This document shows, piece after piece, positions 1 through 6,017 of a DNA stretch of 7,199 nucleotides. The position numbers and the translations under genes were made by a program. Position 1 is the stretch's first letter, and the number at the start of each line of letters is the position of its first letter. The notes below the pieces were generated by a model. That model worked only from the letters and a program-made list of their open reading frames with translations. It did no database searches and was not told the DNA's origin. This DNA is from CAYTGR01 sp964437445 (GTDB lineage: Bacteria > Chloroflexota > Anaerolineae > B4-G1 > SLSP01), in contig CAYTGR010000103.1 in NCBI GenBank assembly GCA_964437445.1, positions 1-7,199 on the forward strand, written 5' to 3'.

Positions 1-10
1 GCCATTCGCT

Positions 11-664
11 ATGACCAACCCTCCCCGCCCGCTATCCTGGCTCGTCCTGCTCAGTTTGCTCCTGGGACTGAGCACCTCGGCGCGCGCGCCTGCCCCCTGG
101 CAGGCCTGGACCTGTGACCTGGCCGGTTGCGCGCCGGGTCTGGCCGTGCGCTGGACGCCCTCCCCACCGCCCCCTTGCCCACCGCTCGCTTTCCCGGCGG
201 ATTGGGAGCTCCAGGCCTCTCTCTACACAGATGTCACCGGTGACAGGCTCCCCGAATGCGTGCTCCTGGTCTGGCGGCCCTGGCGGGATTGGCCGATCAT
301 GCGCTGGGCCAAAGGCCCCAGTCCCATCGTCGCTAACCACGACGCTGCCGGCTACAGCGCCCATGTGATCCTGGTCACCCCGCAGGGCAGCGGGGAATAC
401 CGCGAGCTCTGGGCCGGCTCGGCGCTGGCCGTGCCGGTGTTGCAGCTGGCTGTGGGTGACGTGGATGGGAACGAAAAGCCGGAATTAATCGTCTTAGAAG
501 GAACCTATAGCGCCGGGCGGTCCGGTCCGGCCCGCCAGCTCGCCGTCTGGTGGTGGAACGGGTTCGGCTTCAACCTGCGCTGGCGCAGCCCACCCGGTCG
601 CTTCACCGCCCTGACCCTGGCCGATCTCAACGGCGACCAGGTCCAGGAAATCCTGGTGCAATAG
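11..664 (+). CDS. Small exported protein with FG-GAP/VCBS-like repeats
   Basis: A 217-residue protein of unknown function. Residues 8-20 form a hydrophobic Sec-type signal core, followed by a small-residue stretch (STSARA); cleavage after A26 is possible, although the Pro at +1 is unfavourable. A Pro-rich segment (about 50-63) leads to three copies of a calcium-loop pattern D-x-(D/T/N)-G-(D/N)-x-x-x-E followed by hydrophobic residues: D74-D78-E82, D150-D152-N154-E158, and D205-N207-D209-E213. This is the signature of FG-GAP/VCBS beta-propeller blades in secreted or surface proteins. Three blades are fewer than a full propeller, and the protein ends four residues after the last loop glutamate (E213), so it may be a minimal or truncated member. 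The ATG at 11 is chosen because it puts the signal peptide at the N-terminus; only 10 upstream bases are visible and that frame stays open to the window edge, so a longer start cannot be excluded. The substrate or ligand is not visible. It acts outside the cytoplasmic membrane (inferred). Confidence 0.75.
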   Translation: MTNPPRPLSWLVLLSLLLGLSTSARAPAPWQAWTCDLAGCAPGLAVRWTPSPPPPCPPLAFPADWELQASLYTDVTGDRLPECVLLVWRPWRDWPIMRWAKGPSPIVANHDAAGYSAHVILVTPQGSGEYRELWAGSALAVPVLQLAVGDVDGNEKPELIVLEGTYSAGRSGPARQLAVWWWNGFGFNLRWRSPPGRFTALTLADLNGDQVQEILVQ

Positions 665-666
665 CC

Positions 667-778
667 GATCAGGGGGCAGAGAGCAGTGAACAGTGAGCAG
701 GGGAGAGTGAGCGGTGAACAGAGAGCAGAGGATAGTGAGCAGGAAGCAGGGAGCAGGAAGCAGTGAGCGGTGAGCAGG
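667..778. repeat. Heptanucleotide tandem repeat, 16 units
   Basis: Reading in steps of seven from 667 gives 16 consecutive units with no insertion or deletion: GATCAGG, GGGCAGA, GAGCAGT, GAACAGT, GAGCAGG, GGAGAGT, GAGCGGT, GAACAGA, GAGCAGA, GGATAGT, GAGCAGG, AAGCAGG, GAGCAGG, AAGCAGT, GAGCGGT, GAGCAGG. The consensus is GAGCAGK, and substitutions occur while the 7-base phase is kept. After 778 two extra A bases shift the phase; one more unit (AAGCAGT, 781-787) follows, then it decays. It starts two bases after the upstream stop codon. It resembles the short tandemly repeated repetitive (STRR) heptamers described in filamentous cyanobacteria. No conserved protein reading frame or RBS is evident inside. 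Confidence 0.92.
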
Positions 779-820
779 AAAAGCAGTGGCTCAGCGAGTC
801 AGGGTGTCAAGGGCCTGAGG

Positions 821-836
821 TATCAGTGAATCAGTG
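821..836 (+). repeat. Octamer pair ahead of the DUF3160 start
   Basis: Two tandem copies of an 8-base unit, TATCAGTG (821-828) and AATCAGTG (829-836), lie 17 bases before the DUF3160 start codon. The decamer AATCAGTGAG (829-838) recurs exactly at 3491-3500 ahead of the CPBP gene. The unit looks like a one-base-longer relative of the heptamer tract upstream. It could be a drifted repeat or a shared leader element. Confidence 0.6.
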
Positions 837-841
837 AGCAA

Positions 842-847
842 AGGGAG
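842..847 (+). promoter_or_regulatory. Ribosome-binding site for the DUF3160 lipoprotein
   Basis: AGGGAG sits six bases upstream of the ATG at 854. This good Shine-Dalgarno match fixes the start, and agrees with the lipoprotein signal peptide beginning exactly there. No convincing -35/-10 promoter could be picked out in 779-841. Confidence 0.75.
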
Positions 848-853
848 TGTGCC

Positions 854-3136
854 ATGAACCGCAAATTGTTGCAGACGATGTTACTTGTGTCAGCGTTGAT
901 CAGCCTCTTGGGCTGCCAGTTTTTCGTGCCCACGCCGGCGCCTATCGTTCCTCCCCAGCCGACGGCCACCACCGCAGCGCCCACGGTACCGCCCACAGCG
1001 CCGCCCGCGACCACCACGCCCTCTGTCCCCCCTGTGGAGCTCCCCGCCGACGTGCGGGCCGCGGGCTTTGCGCAGCTCTACCGGCCCCTCGCGGTGGAGC
1101 TGCCCGCGCGCTACCAGGGCGAACCTTACACCCTGCCGGTGGCGTTAACGGCGGTGCCCAACGCCGGCCATTACACCTTCAGTCCGGCCCAGCAGGCCCT
1201 CTTACAACAGAACGGCTTTGTGGTGATCCCTGCCGAGTGGCTGGAATTCTTCCAACTCTACGAAGCGGTCCGCTATGACGAGCAACCGGTCTTTGTCACC
1301 ACCGACGCGGTCTACCATGTCTATCACCTGCTCTTTGATAAACTCCTGCGCGATCTGGAACGCGAGCGGTTCATCCCCATTCTGGAAACGCTGACCAACG
1401 CGCTGGCCGGCGCCGCCCAGGCCCAGTATGAGCAGGCGCGGGGCACGCCGCTGGAAGACGCCGCCCGCCGCGTCTGGGGCTACTTCGTCGTGCCGCAGCA
1501 GCTCCTGCTGGCTGCCCCGCCGCCTATCCCGACCCCGGTACAGGCCGAGGTGCAGCAAGAGCTCGCGCAGATCGCGGCCCATGATGGCATCTACATGTCC
1601 CCCCTGCTCACCCTGCCGGAAGCGTTCCAGCCGGGCCAGCCGTGCGCTCCCAACGCGACGCCTGAGGAAGCGGCCAAATTCTACTGTGAGGATTACAGCC
1701 AGTACGTGCCGCGCGGCCACTACACCCGCGATGAGCGGCTCCAGCGCTACTTCCGCGCGATGATGTGGTACGGGCGGATCAACCTGCGGCTCAAGCAGCC
1801 ACGCGAGACACAGATGGCGCTGCTCATCACCCGGCTGCTCCGCCAGACCACGGTGGACGGCGCCTCCGCGGCCGGCCTCTGGGCCAACATCTACGACCCG
1901 ACCGCCTTCATGGTGGGCAAGGCTGACGATCTGGGCTTCCACGAGTACGGCGCGGTGATGGAGGCCGTCTACGGGCCGGAACCCACGCTGGCCCTGCTCG
2001 CCGACGATACCTATCTGCAAACCTTCATCCAGACTGCGCGCCAGCTGCCGCCACCCCAGATCAACTCCATGTGGGTCTACATCTGGGAGGATAAGACGGA
2101 CGTGACCCAGGGCTTCCGCTTCATGGGACAGCGTTTTGTACTGGATGCCTACATCTTTGGGCAGCTGATTGAGCGTAACGTCAAAGACCGCTGGCTGCCC
2201 AAAGGACTGGATGTCTTCGCGGCGCTGGGGAGCCCGGAGGCCTACACCATCCTGCAGGAAATGGGCGAGACTGAGTACCTGCATTACGATGAGCAGCTGA
2301 CGAAAGTGCAGAGCCAGCTCGCCGCCCTGGAGCAGGATTCCTGGACCCAGAACCTCTACTGGAACTGGCTCTACGCGCTCCAGCCGCTCGGCGACCCTAA
2401 GGGCGAGGCCTATCCGCCCTTCATGCAGACACAGGCGTGGGCGCGCAAAGACCTGCACACCGCCTTGGGCAGCTGGACCGAGCTCAAGCACGACACCATC
2501 CTCTACGCTAAGCAGGTGATGGCGGAGCTGGGTGGCGGCGGAGAAGAAGAAGCGCCGCCGCGCGGTTACGTGGAGCCGAACCCCACAGCCTATGCCCGGC
2601 TGCGGGCCCTGACGCAGATGACGCGCGCCGGCCTGGACGAGCGCGGGTTGCTGGAGGGGCAGGGCACCCTTGCCCAAACTGCCTATTACCTGGAAGAGCT
2701 GGATGAGATGTTAGGGTTCTTGCAAAGCGTGGCCGAGCGCGAACTACGGGGCGAGGCGCTCAGCGATGACGAGTACTTCCGCCTGAAGTACTTTGGCGGC
2801 TGGCTGGAGCGGGTAACGATGGCCGCCGCCGATACCCCCGAGGGGAGCTACGCCAACGAGTTCAGCGAGGACGAGCAGGCCGCCCTGGTCGCCGATGTGG
2901 CCACCGACCCGCAGGGCCAGGTCTTGGAAGAGGCCACCGGCCGCATCTACGAAATTTACGTCGTCGTGCCGGATGGGCGGGGCGGGCTGGTGCTGGCCAA
3001 AGGCGGCGTCTACTCCTACTACGAATTCGCCTGGCCGCTCAGCAACCGGCTGACCGACGAGGCCTGGCGGGCGCTGGTCACGGAGGGCCAGCAACCGGCG
3101 CAGCCGGCGTGGACGAGTTCTTTTATCGCCCAGTAA
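854..3136 (+). CDS. DUF3160 domain lipoprotein
   Basis: A 760-residue protein of the DUF3160 family, whose biochemical role is not established. The N-terminus is a lipoprotein signal: charged NRK, a hydrophobic core at residues 5-19, and the lipobox LLGC with the lipidated Cys at 21. A Pro/Thr/Ala-rich linker (about 26-62) would hold the domain away from the membrane. The DUF3160 body runs from about residue 75 to the end. Recognisable family blocks are PVFVTTDAVYHVYH (145-158), PRGHYTR (286-292) followed by a YFRAMMWYGR block, and near the C-terminus GRIYEIYVVV (696-705) and KGGVYSYYEF (716-725). The conserved Asp, His and Tyr residues suggest a binding or catalytic cleft, but no known enzyme motif is seen. 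A small Cys pair (C274 and about 13 residues later) could form a disulfide outside the cell. The gene stands alone: a repeat-filled 189-base gap precedes it and a strong hairpin follows, so it is probably monocistronic. Confidence 0.9.
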   Translation: MNRKLLQTMLLVSALISLLGCQFFVPTPAPIVPPQPTATTAAPTVPPTAPPATTTPSVPPVELPADVRAAGFAQLYRPLAVELPARYQGEPYTLPVALTAVPNAGHYTFSPAQQALLQQNGFVVIPAEWLEFFQLYEAVRYDEQPVFVTTDAVYHVYHLLFDKLLRDLERERFIPILETLTNALAGAAQAQYEQARGTPLEDAARRVWGYFVVPQQLLLAAPPPIPTPVQAEVQQELAQIAAHDGIYMSPLLTLPEAFQPGQPCAPNATPEEAAKFYCEDYSQYVPRGHYTRDERLQRYFRAMMWYGRINLRLKQPRETQMALLITRLLRQTTVDGASAAGLWANIYDPTAFMVGKADDLGFHEYGAVMEAVYGPEPTLALLADDTYLQTFIQTARQLPPPQINSMWVYIWEDKTDVTQGFRFMGQRFVLDAYIFGQLIERNVKDRWLPKGLDVFAALGSPEAYTILQEMGETEYLHYDEQLTKVQSQLAALEQDSWTQNLYWNWLYALQPLGDPKGEAYPPFMQTQAWARKDLHTALGSWTELKHDTILYAKQVMAELGGGGEEEAPPRGYVEPNPTAYARLRALTQMTRAGLDERGLLEGQGTLAQTAYYLEELDEMLGFLQSVAERELRGEALSDDEYFRLKYFGGWLERVTMAAADTPEGSYANEFSEDEQAALVADVATDPQGQVLEEATGRIYEIYVVVPDGRGGLVLAKGGVYSYYEFAWPLSNRLTDEAWRALVTEGQQPAQPAWTSSFIAQ

Positions 3137-3165
3137 CCGCTCAGCTAAGTCTTGGTCAAACAAAA

Positions 3166-3206
3166 GGGGGACTTTGTGCGCGGCTTCATTGCGCACAAAG
3201 TCCCCC
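3166..3206. terminator. Perfect 16-bp hairpin, probable (bidirectional) intrinsic terminator
   Basis: The arms 3166-3181 and 3191-3206 are exact reverse complements (GGGGGACTTTGTGCGC in the left arm) around the 9-base loop GGCTTCATT, 30 bases after the DUF3160 stop. On the + strand the stem is followed by ATG and then CTTTTCTCT, a poor offset U-tract. On the - strand the stem is followed directly by TTTTGTTT, a better tract. It most likely terminates the DUF3160 transcript and blocks antisense transcription. Its perfection also fits a mobile palindromic repeat. Confidence 0.75.
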
Positions 3207-3278
3207 ATGCTTTTCTCTCCGCCGCGCAAAGTGCATCCTGGTCGGCCCCTGCCTTGCCATTCACCGCTTGCGTCTTAT

Positions 3279-3296
3279 GGCAAACTGAAGTTTGCC
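3279..3296. repeat. Short palindrome with 2-base loop
   Basis: GGCAAACT (3279-3286) and AGTTTGCC (3289-3296) are exact reverse complements separated by GA. The apex CTGAAG is the same as in the right-hand hairpins of the elements at 6947-7004 and 7052-7112, so this may be a half-element of the same general type of intergenic palindrome. Confidence 0.6.
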
Positions 3297-3304
3297 CCAC
3301 CTCC

Positions 3305-3348
3305 CCTGAAAGTCAGATTGAACCGCAGCCGGCCGGTTTGTTTTCAGG
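3305..3348. other. Nested inverted repeat
   Basis: CCTGAAA (3305-3311) pairs with TTTCAGG (3342-3348), and within it AACCG (3321-3325) pairs with CGGTT (3334-3338), giving a two-stage stem with an asymmetric internal loop. There is no U-tract after it. The role is unknown; it may be a decayed repeat or a structured leader or trailer element. Apart from this, the palindrome before it and the gap region after it, the gene-free stretch 3207-3510 shows nothing else recognisable. Confidence 0.4.
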
Positions 3349-3357
3349 CCAGCTAAC

Positions 3358-3479
3358 TGTAGCNNNNNNNNNNNNNNNNNNNNNNNNNNNNNNNNNNNNN
3401 NNNNNNNNNNNNNNNNNNNNNNNNNNNNNNNNNNNNNNNNNNNNNNNNNNNNNNNNNNNNNNNAAAGCGCCGCACTACA
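3358..3479. repeat. Dispersed palindromic element interrupted by the assembly gap
   Basis: The bases flanking the gap are TGTAGC (3358-3363) on the left and AGCGCCGCACTACA (3466-3479) on the right. TGTAG and CTACA are reverse complements, matching the CGTAGT...ACTACG outer stems of the two complete elements at 6947-7004 and 7052-7112. AGCGCC followed by CACTAC has the layout of their right-hand hairpin arm. The gap therefore probably lies inside another copy, or several copies, of this element. The length of the missing part is unknown. Confidence 0.5.
3364..3463. other. Assembly gap, 100 N
   Basis: Exactly 100 undetermined bases, the conventional size for a scaffold gap of unknown length. 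The distance between the DUF3160 and CPBP genes, and whether a gene is missing between them, cannot be judged from this window. Confidence 0.98.
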
Positions 3480-3490
3480 AATTCTCCATA

Positions 3491-3506
3491 AATCAGTGAG
3501 TCAGTG
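3491..3506 (+). repeat. Octamer pair ahead of the CPBP gene
   Basis: AATCAGTG (3491-3498) and AGTCAGTG (3499-3506) are tandem octamers ending four bases before the ATG at 3511. They share the decamer AATCAGTGAG with the leader of the DUF3160 gene. No Shine-Dalgarno sequence is visible here, so the repeat seems to occupy the place where an RBS would be expected. Confidence 0.6.
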
Positions 3507-3510
3507 TATC

Positions 3511-5097
3511 ATGCAAACTACAACCGTTTCATCCAGACCTTCTTTGTTGAGCGCCAATCTGCTCTATCTGCTCTCCATGGGGCTGATAGTCACCCTCGGA
3601 GCGTGGCTCCAGGGCTGGAGCTTCGGCTGGGGGCTGATCCTCACCGAGCTATTGCTGATCCTGCTGCCGGCCCTGCTCTTCATCCGCTTGACCGGTGTGC
3701 CGCTGCGGGCGACCCTGCGCCTGCGGTGGCCGGGTTGGCCGCTGGCCCTGCTGGGAGCGCTGGTCGGCGCGGGGCTCTGGCCGCTGGGCCTCTTCCTGGA
3801 GACGATCAGCGCAACACTCTTTGGCTATGTTCCCTCTACATCGTCCCACTATCTGCCTGCTACGCCCGGTCAGGCGGTGGTGTTCTTCGTGGGATTGGCG
3901 CTCTGCGCGCCCTTGTGTGAAGAGGCCCTCTTTCGCGGCTATCTCCAGCGCGCCTATGAGCGGCGCAGCGCCCGGGCGGCACTGTGGAGCGTCTGGCTGC
4001 TCTTCGCCTTTTTCCACCTGCGACTGCAAGGGCTGCTGGCGTTGCTGCCAATTGCATTAGCGTTGGGGTATCTGGCACAGCGCAGCGATTCCCTGGTCCC
4101 CGGCATCCTGGCGCACTTCGCTAACAATGGCCTTCAAGCCGGCCTGGTGATCGGGCAAAGTCTGTTCCAATGGAACCTGACAACGCCAGCATTTGCCGTC
4201 ACGCTGGGTGGATTGCTCTTCGGCGGCCTGCTGCTGGCTGCACTGAGCCTCTGGCTTTTGGGGCGGCTGACCCGGCCGGAACCGATCATCCCCGTCGCCG
4301 AGTCGCGTCCCTGGTATATCTGGGCAGCGCCGCTCCTGGTGGCAGCCGCGCTCTACAGTTACGCCGCCTGGAGCGAATGGGCCTTCAACCAGGCTCCGGC
4401 ACGCCTGGCGTCACCGCTCACGCTGCAAGCGCCGGCCTGGGAACAACCCGCCCACTGGACCTACGAGATCCGCGACCGGGCCGCGACTCGCCTCGGCGAG
4501 GCCGATTGCCGGCTCCAGCCCGACCCCGTGGCCTTCGTGTTGACCTGTCATCAGCAGTACGACGCCTCTGAGGTGCACCAGGGCAACAGCTCTTACTACG
4601 TAGCCAGGACCGACCAGACGTTGACCGCCTGGTGGCAGCGTGACGCATTGCACTTAATTGCCCTGGAGGCCAGGGGGCAAATCGCTGACCAGCCCATCTA
4701 CGCGGCGCTGGAAACGCGCCCCGGGGCGCTGGCGCTCACCAACCACTTCGGCGCTGAGATTACCCGCACAGCCACACTATCCACCGAGATTTTACTCAAC
4801 GACGAGTGGCCCTGGCGGCTGGCGGGCCTGCCGTTTGCTGAGGGCTTCCTGGGCCGGGCGCCGTTAGTCCGGGCGCTCTACGCCGAGCCGCAGCCGGCCG
4901 AGAGCTATATCCGCGTGCCCGGTACCGAGCCGTTGACCACGCCGGCAGGCGATTTCACGGCCTGGAAGGTGACGTTGACTTACCAAACCGCGTATGCCAC
5001 ACCGGTGGAAACGGCCTGGTACGACGTTGTGGCTCCGCATCCGCTGCTGAAATACGACAACGGCGTGCTCGTCTTCACACTGACCGGAAAAGAGTAA
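3511..5097 (+). CDS. CPBP-family intramembrane metalloprotease with C-terminal extracytoplasmic domain
   Basis: The N-terminal half (residues 15-250) is a polytopic membrane protein of the CPBP/CAAX-protease-like (Abi, PF02517) family, glutamate/histidine metalloproteases of the membrane. All the family motifs are present: EExxxR at E137-E138-R142, FxxxH ending in H169 (FAFFH), and HxxxN at H202-N206 (HFANN), so it is predicted active. After the last core helix (about 227-250) comes another segment, 268-287, and then about 240 residues without membrane helices, likely outside the cytoplasm; C333 and C346 could form a disulfide. The end of this tail, with TTPAGDFTAWKVT (476-488) and WYD (503-505), resembles the C-terminal signature of DUF3108/TapB-like beta-rich domains, a tentative match. 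Typical CPBP proteins are about 200-300 residues, so this 528-residue fusion is long. The ATG at 3511 is preferred to a GTG at 3496 that lies inside an octamer repeat; neither has a clear RBS. The stop is three bases before the transporter gene, which indicates an operon. The substrate is unknown. Confidence 0.85.
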   Translation: MQTTTVSSRPSLLSANLLYLLSMGLIVTLGAWLQGWSFGWGLILTELLLILLPALLFIRLTGVPLRATLRLRWPGWPLALLGALVGAGLWPLGLFLETISATLFGYVPSTSSHYLPATPGQAVVFFVGLALCAPLCEEALFRGYLQRAYERRSARAALWSVWLLFAFFHLRLQGLLALLPIALALGYLAQRSDSLVPGILAHFANNGLQAGLVIGQSLFQWNLTTPAFAVTLGGLLFGGLLLAALSLWLLGRLTRPEPIIPVAESRPWYIWAAPLLVAAALYSYAAWSEWAFNQAPARLASPLTLQAPAWEQPAHWTYEIRDRAATRLGEADCRLQPDPVAFVLTCHQQYDASEVHQGNSSYYVARTDQTLTAWWQRDALHLIALEARGQIADQPIYAALETRPGALALTNHFGAEITRTATLSTEILLNDEWPWRLAGLPFAEGFLGRAPLVRALYAEPQPAESYIRVPGTEPLTTPAGDFTAWKVTLTYQTAYATPVETAWYDVVAPHPLLKYDNGVLVFTLTGKE

Positions 5098-5100
5098 CGC

Positions 5101-5976
5101 ATGAGCTCGCCGCGCTTCCCGCCTGTAGCCGGCCTGCTGGTCGGGATCACGGCCGCCTCCACCGCCGCGATCTTCATCCGGCAGGCGCAGACGGCCATCC
5201 CGTCGCTGGCGGTGGCCGCCTGGCGGCTGGCGCTCGCCTCGCTGCTTCTGGCCCCTTTCGCCCTGGCGACCCGGCGCGCGGAGTGGCGGCAGCTCACCCG
5301 GCAGGAATGGCTGCTGGCGCTGGTCTCCGGCGTGATGTTAGCGCTGCACTTTGCAGCCTGGATCAGCTCGCTGGCGCTGACCACGGTTGCGGCCTCCGTC
5401 TCGCTGGTCGCCACCAGCCCGCTCTTCATCGGCGTCCTCTCGCACTTCGTGCTCAAGGAGCGGCTGACCCACCAGATGTTGATCGGCCTGCCGTTAGCGC
5501 TGGTCGGGACGGTGGTCGTGGCGTGGGGTGACGCTGGCCAGGGGACACACCGGTTGACCGGTGACCTGTTAGCGCTGCTCGGCGCGGTCGGCGCGGCGGG
5601 TTATTTCCTGATCGGGCGGCGGTTGCGCGGGCGGTTATCGCTCCTGGCCTATATCTTTCCGGTCTACGGGACGGCCGCGGTCGTGCTGATGGCGCTGGCC
5701 GCGTTTTCCGGCGCGCCGCTGGGCGGCTATGGGGGCTCCACCTGGCTCTGGCTGCTGTTGCTGGCGCTGATCCCCCAGATTGTGGGCCATTCGTCGCTTA
5801 ACTGGGCGCTGGCCTACCTGCCGGCGACCTACGTCGCGGTGGTGACGTTGGGCGAACCCATTGGATCTTCCACGCTGGCCTGGCTCCTGTTGCACGAACC
5901 GCCGACGGTGGTCACGGTGGCTGGCGCGGCGCTGATCCTGGGCGGGATCGTGGTTGCCACCCGGACATCAGCATAA
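5101..5976 (+). CDS. EamA/DMT-superfamily transporter
   Basis: A 291-residue integral membrane protein with about ten hydrophobic segments (roughly 8-27, 35-54, 70-88, 93-114, 123-142, 153-171, 180-201, 213-229, 236-262, 271-287). These form two EamA repeats of about 140 residues each, the normal size and duplicated layout of the drug/metabolite transporter superfamily. Family-like features are AWRLALASLLLAPF (40-53) in helix 2, the SLVATSPLFIGVLSHFVLKE block (101-120) closing repeat 1, and the equivalent LPATYVAVVTLGEP block (240-253) in repeat 2, followed by G-rich final helices. Members export or exchange amino acids, nucleotides, sugars or other metabolites; the substrate cannot be read from the sequence. 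It starts three bases after the CPBP stop, and its purine-rich SD-like GGAAAAGAG overlaps the end of that gene, so translation is probably coupled. Confidence 0.92.
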   Translation: MSSPRFPPVAGLLVGITAASTAAIFIRQAQTAIPSLAVAAWRLALASLLLAPFALATRRAEWRQLTRQEWLLALVSGVMLALHFAAWISSLALTTVAASVSLVATSPLFIGVLSHFVLKERLTHQMLIGLPLALVGTVVVAWGDAGQGTHRLTGDLLALLGAVGAAGYFLIGRRLRGRLSLLAYIFPVYGTAAVVLMALAAFSGAPLGGYGGSTWLWLLLLALIPQIVGHSSLNWALAYLPATYVAVVTLGEPIGSSTLAWLLLHEPPTVVTVAGAALILGGIVVATRTSA

Positions 5977-5980
5977 AAAA

Positions 5981-6007
5981 GGCGAGGCAACACCTCGCCC
6001 CACGAGG
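5981..6007 (+). promoter_or_regulatory. Two mutually exclusive hairpins before the deacetylase start
   Basis: GGCGAGG (5981-5987) pairs perfectly with CCTCGCC (5993-5999) around loop CAACA. The same CCTCG (5993-5997) can instead pair with CGAGG (6003-6007) around loop CCCCA. The second pairing would bury GAGG (6004-6007), the best Shine-Dalgarno candidate for the ATG at 6018 (10-base spacing). The first hairpin has no U-tract after it on the + strand, but is preceded by six A (5975-5980), so on the - strand it would look like an intrinsic terminator. The pairings are seen; a switching role is inference. Confidence 0.5.
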
Positions 6008-6017
6008 TTTTGAACGT

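Noticed and set aside
667..778. CRISPR array
   Set aside because: The period is 7 bases with no separate repeats and spacers, and no cas gene is nearby.
1202..2677. Long 491-codon open frame on the - strand
   Set aside because: It lies wholly inside the DUF3160 gene, is rich in Arg/Gly/Leu/Gln as expected of an antisense frame in high-G+C DNA, and shows no motif or RBS.
3152..3499. Open frame across the hairpin and the N gap
   Set aside because: It translates through 100 undetermined bases and through both arms of the hairpin, so its length is an artefact.
3496..3510. GTG start adding five residues to the CPBP protease
   Set aside because: The GTG lies within the tandem octamer repeat, has no RBS, and the extra residues add nothing to the first membrane helix; the ATG at 3511 is simpler.
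5981..5999. Intrinsic terminator of the transporter transcript on the + strand
   Set aside because: The 7-bp stem is followed by CCACGAGG, not a U-tract; only the - strand has one, so it is reported as a regulatory hairpin instead.
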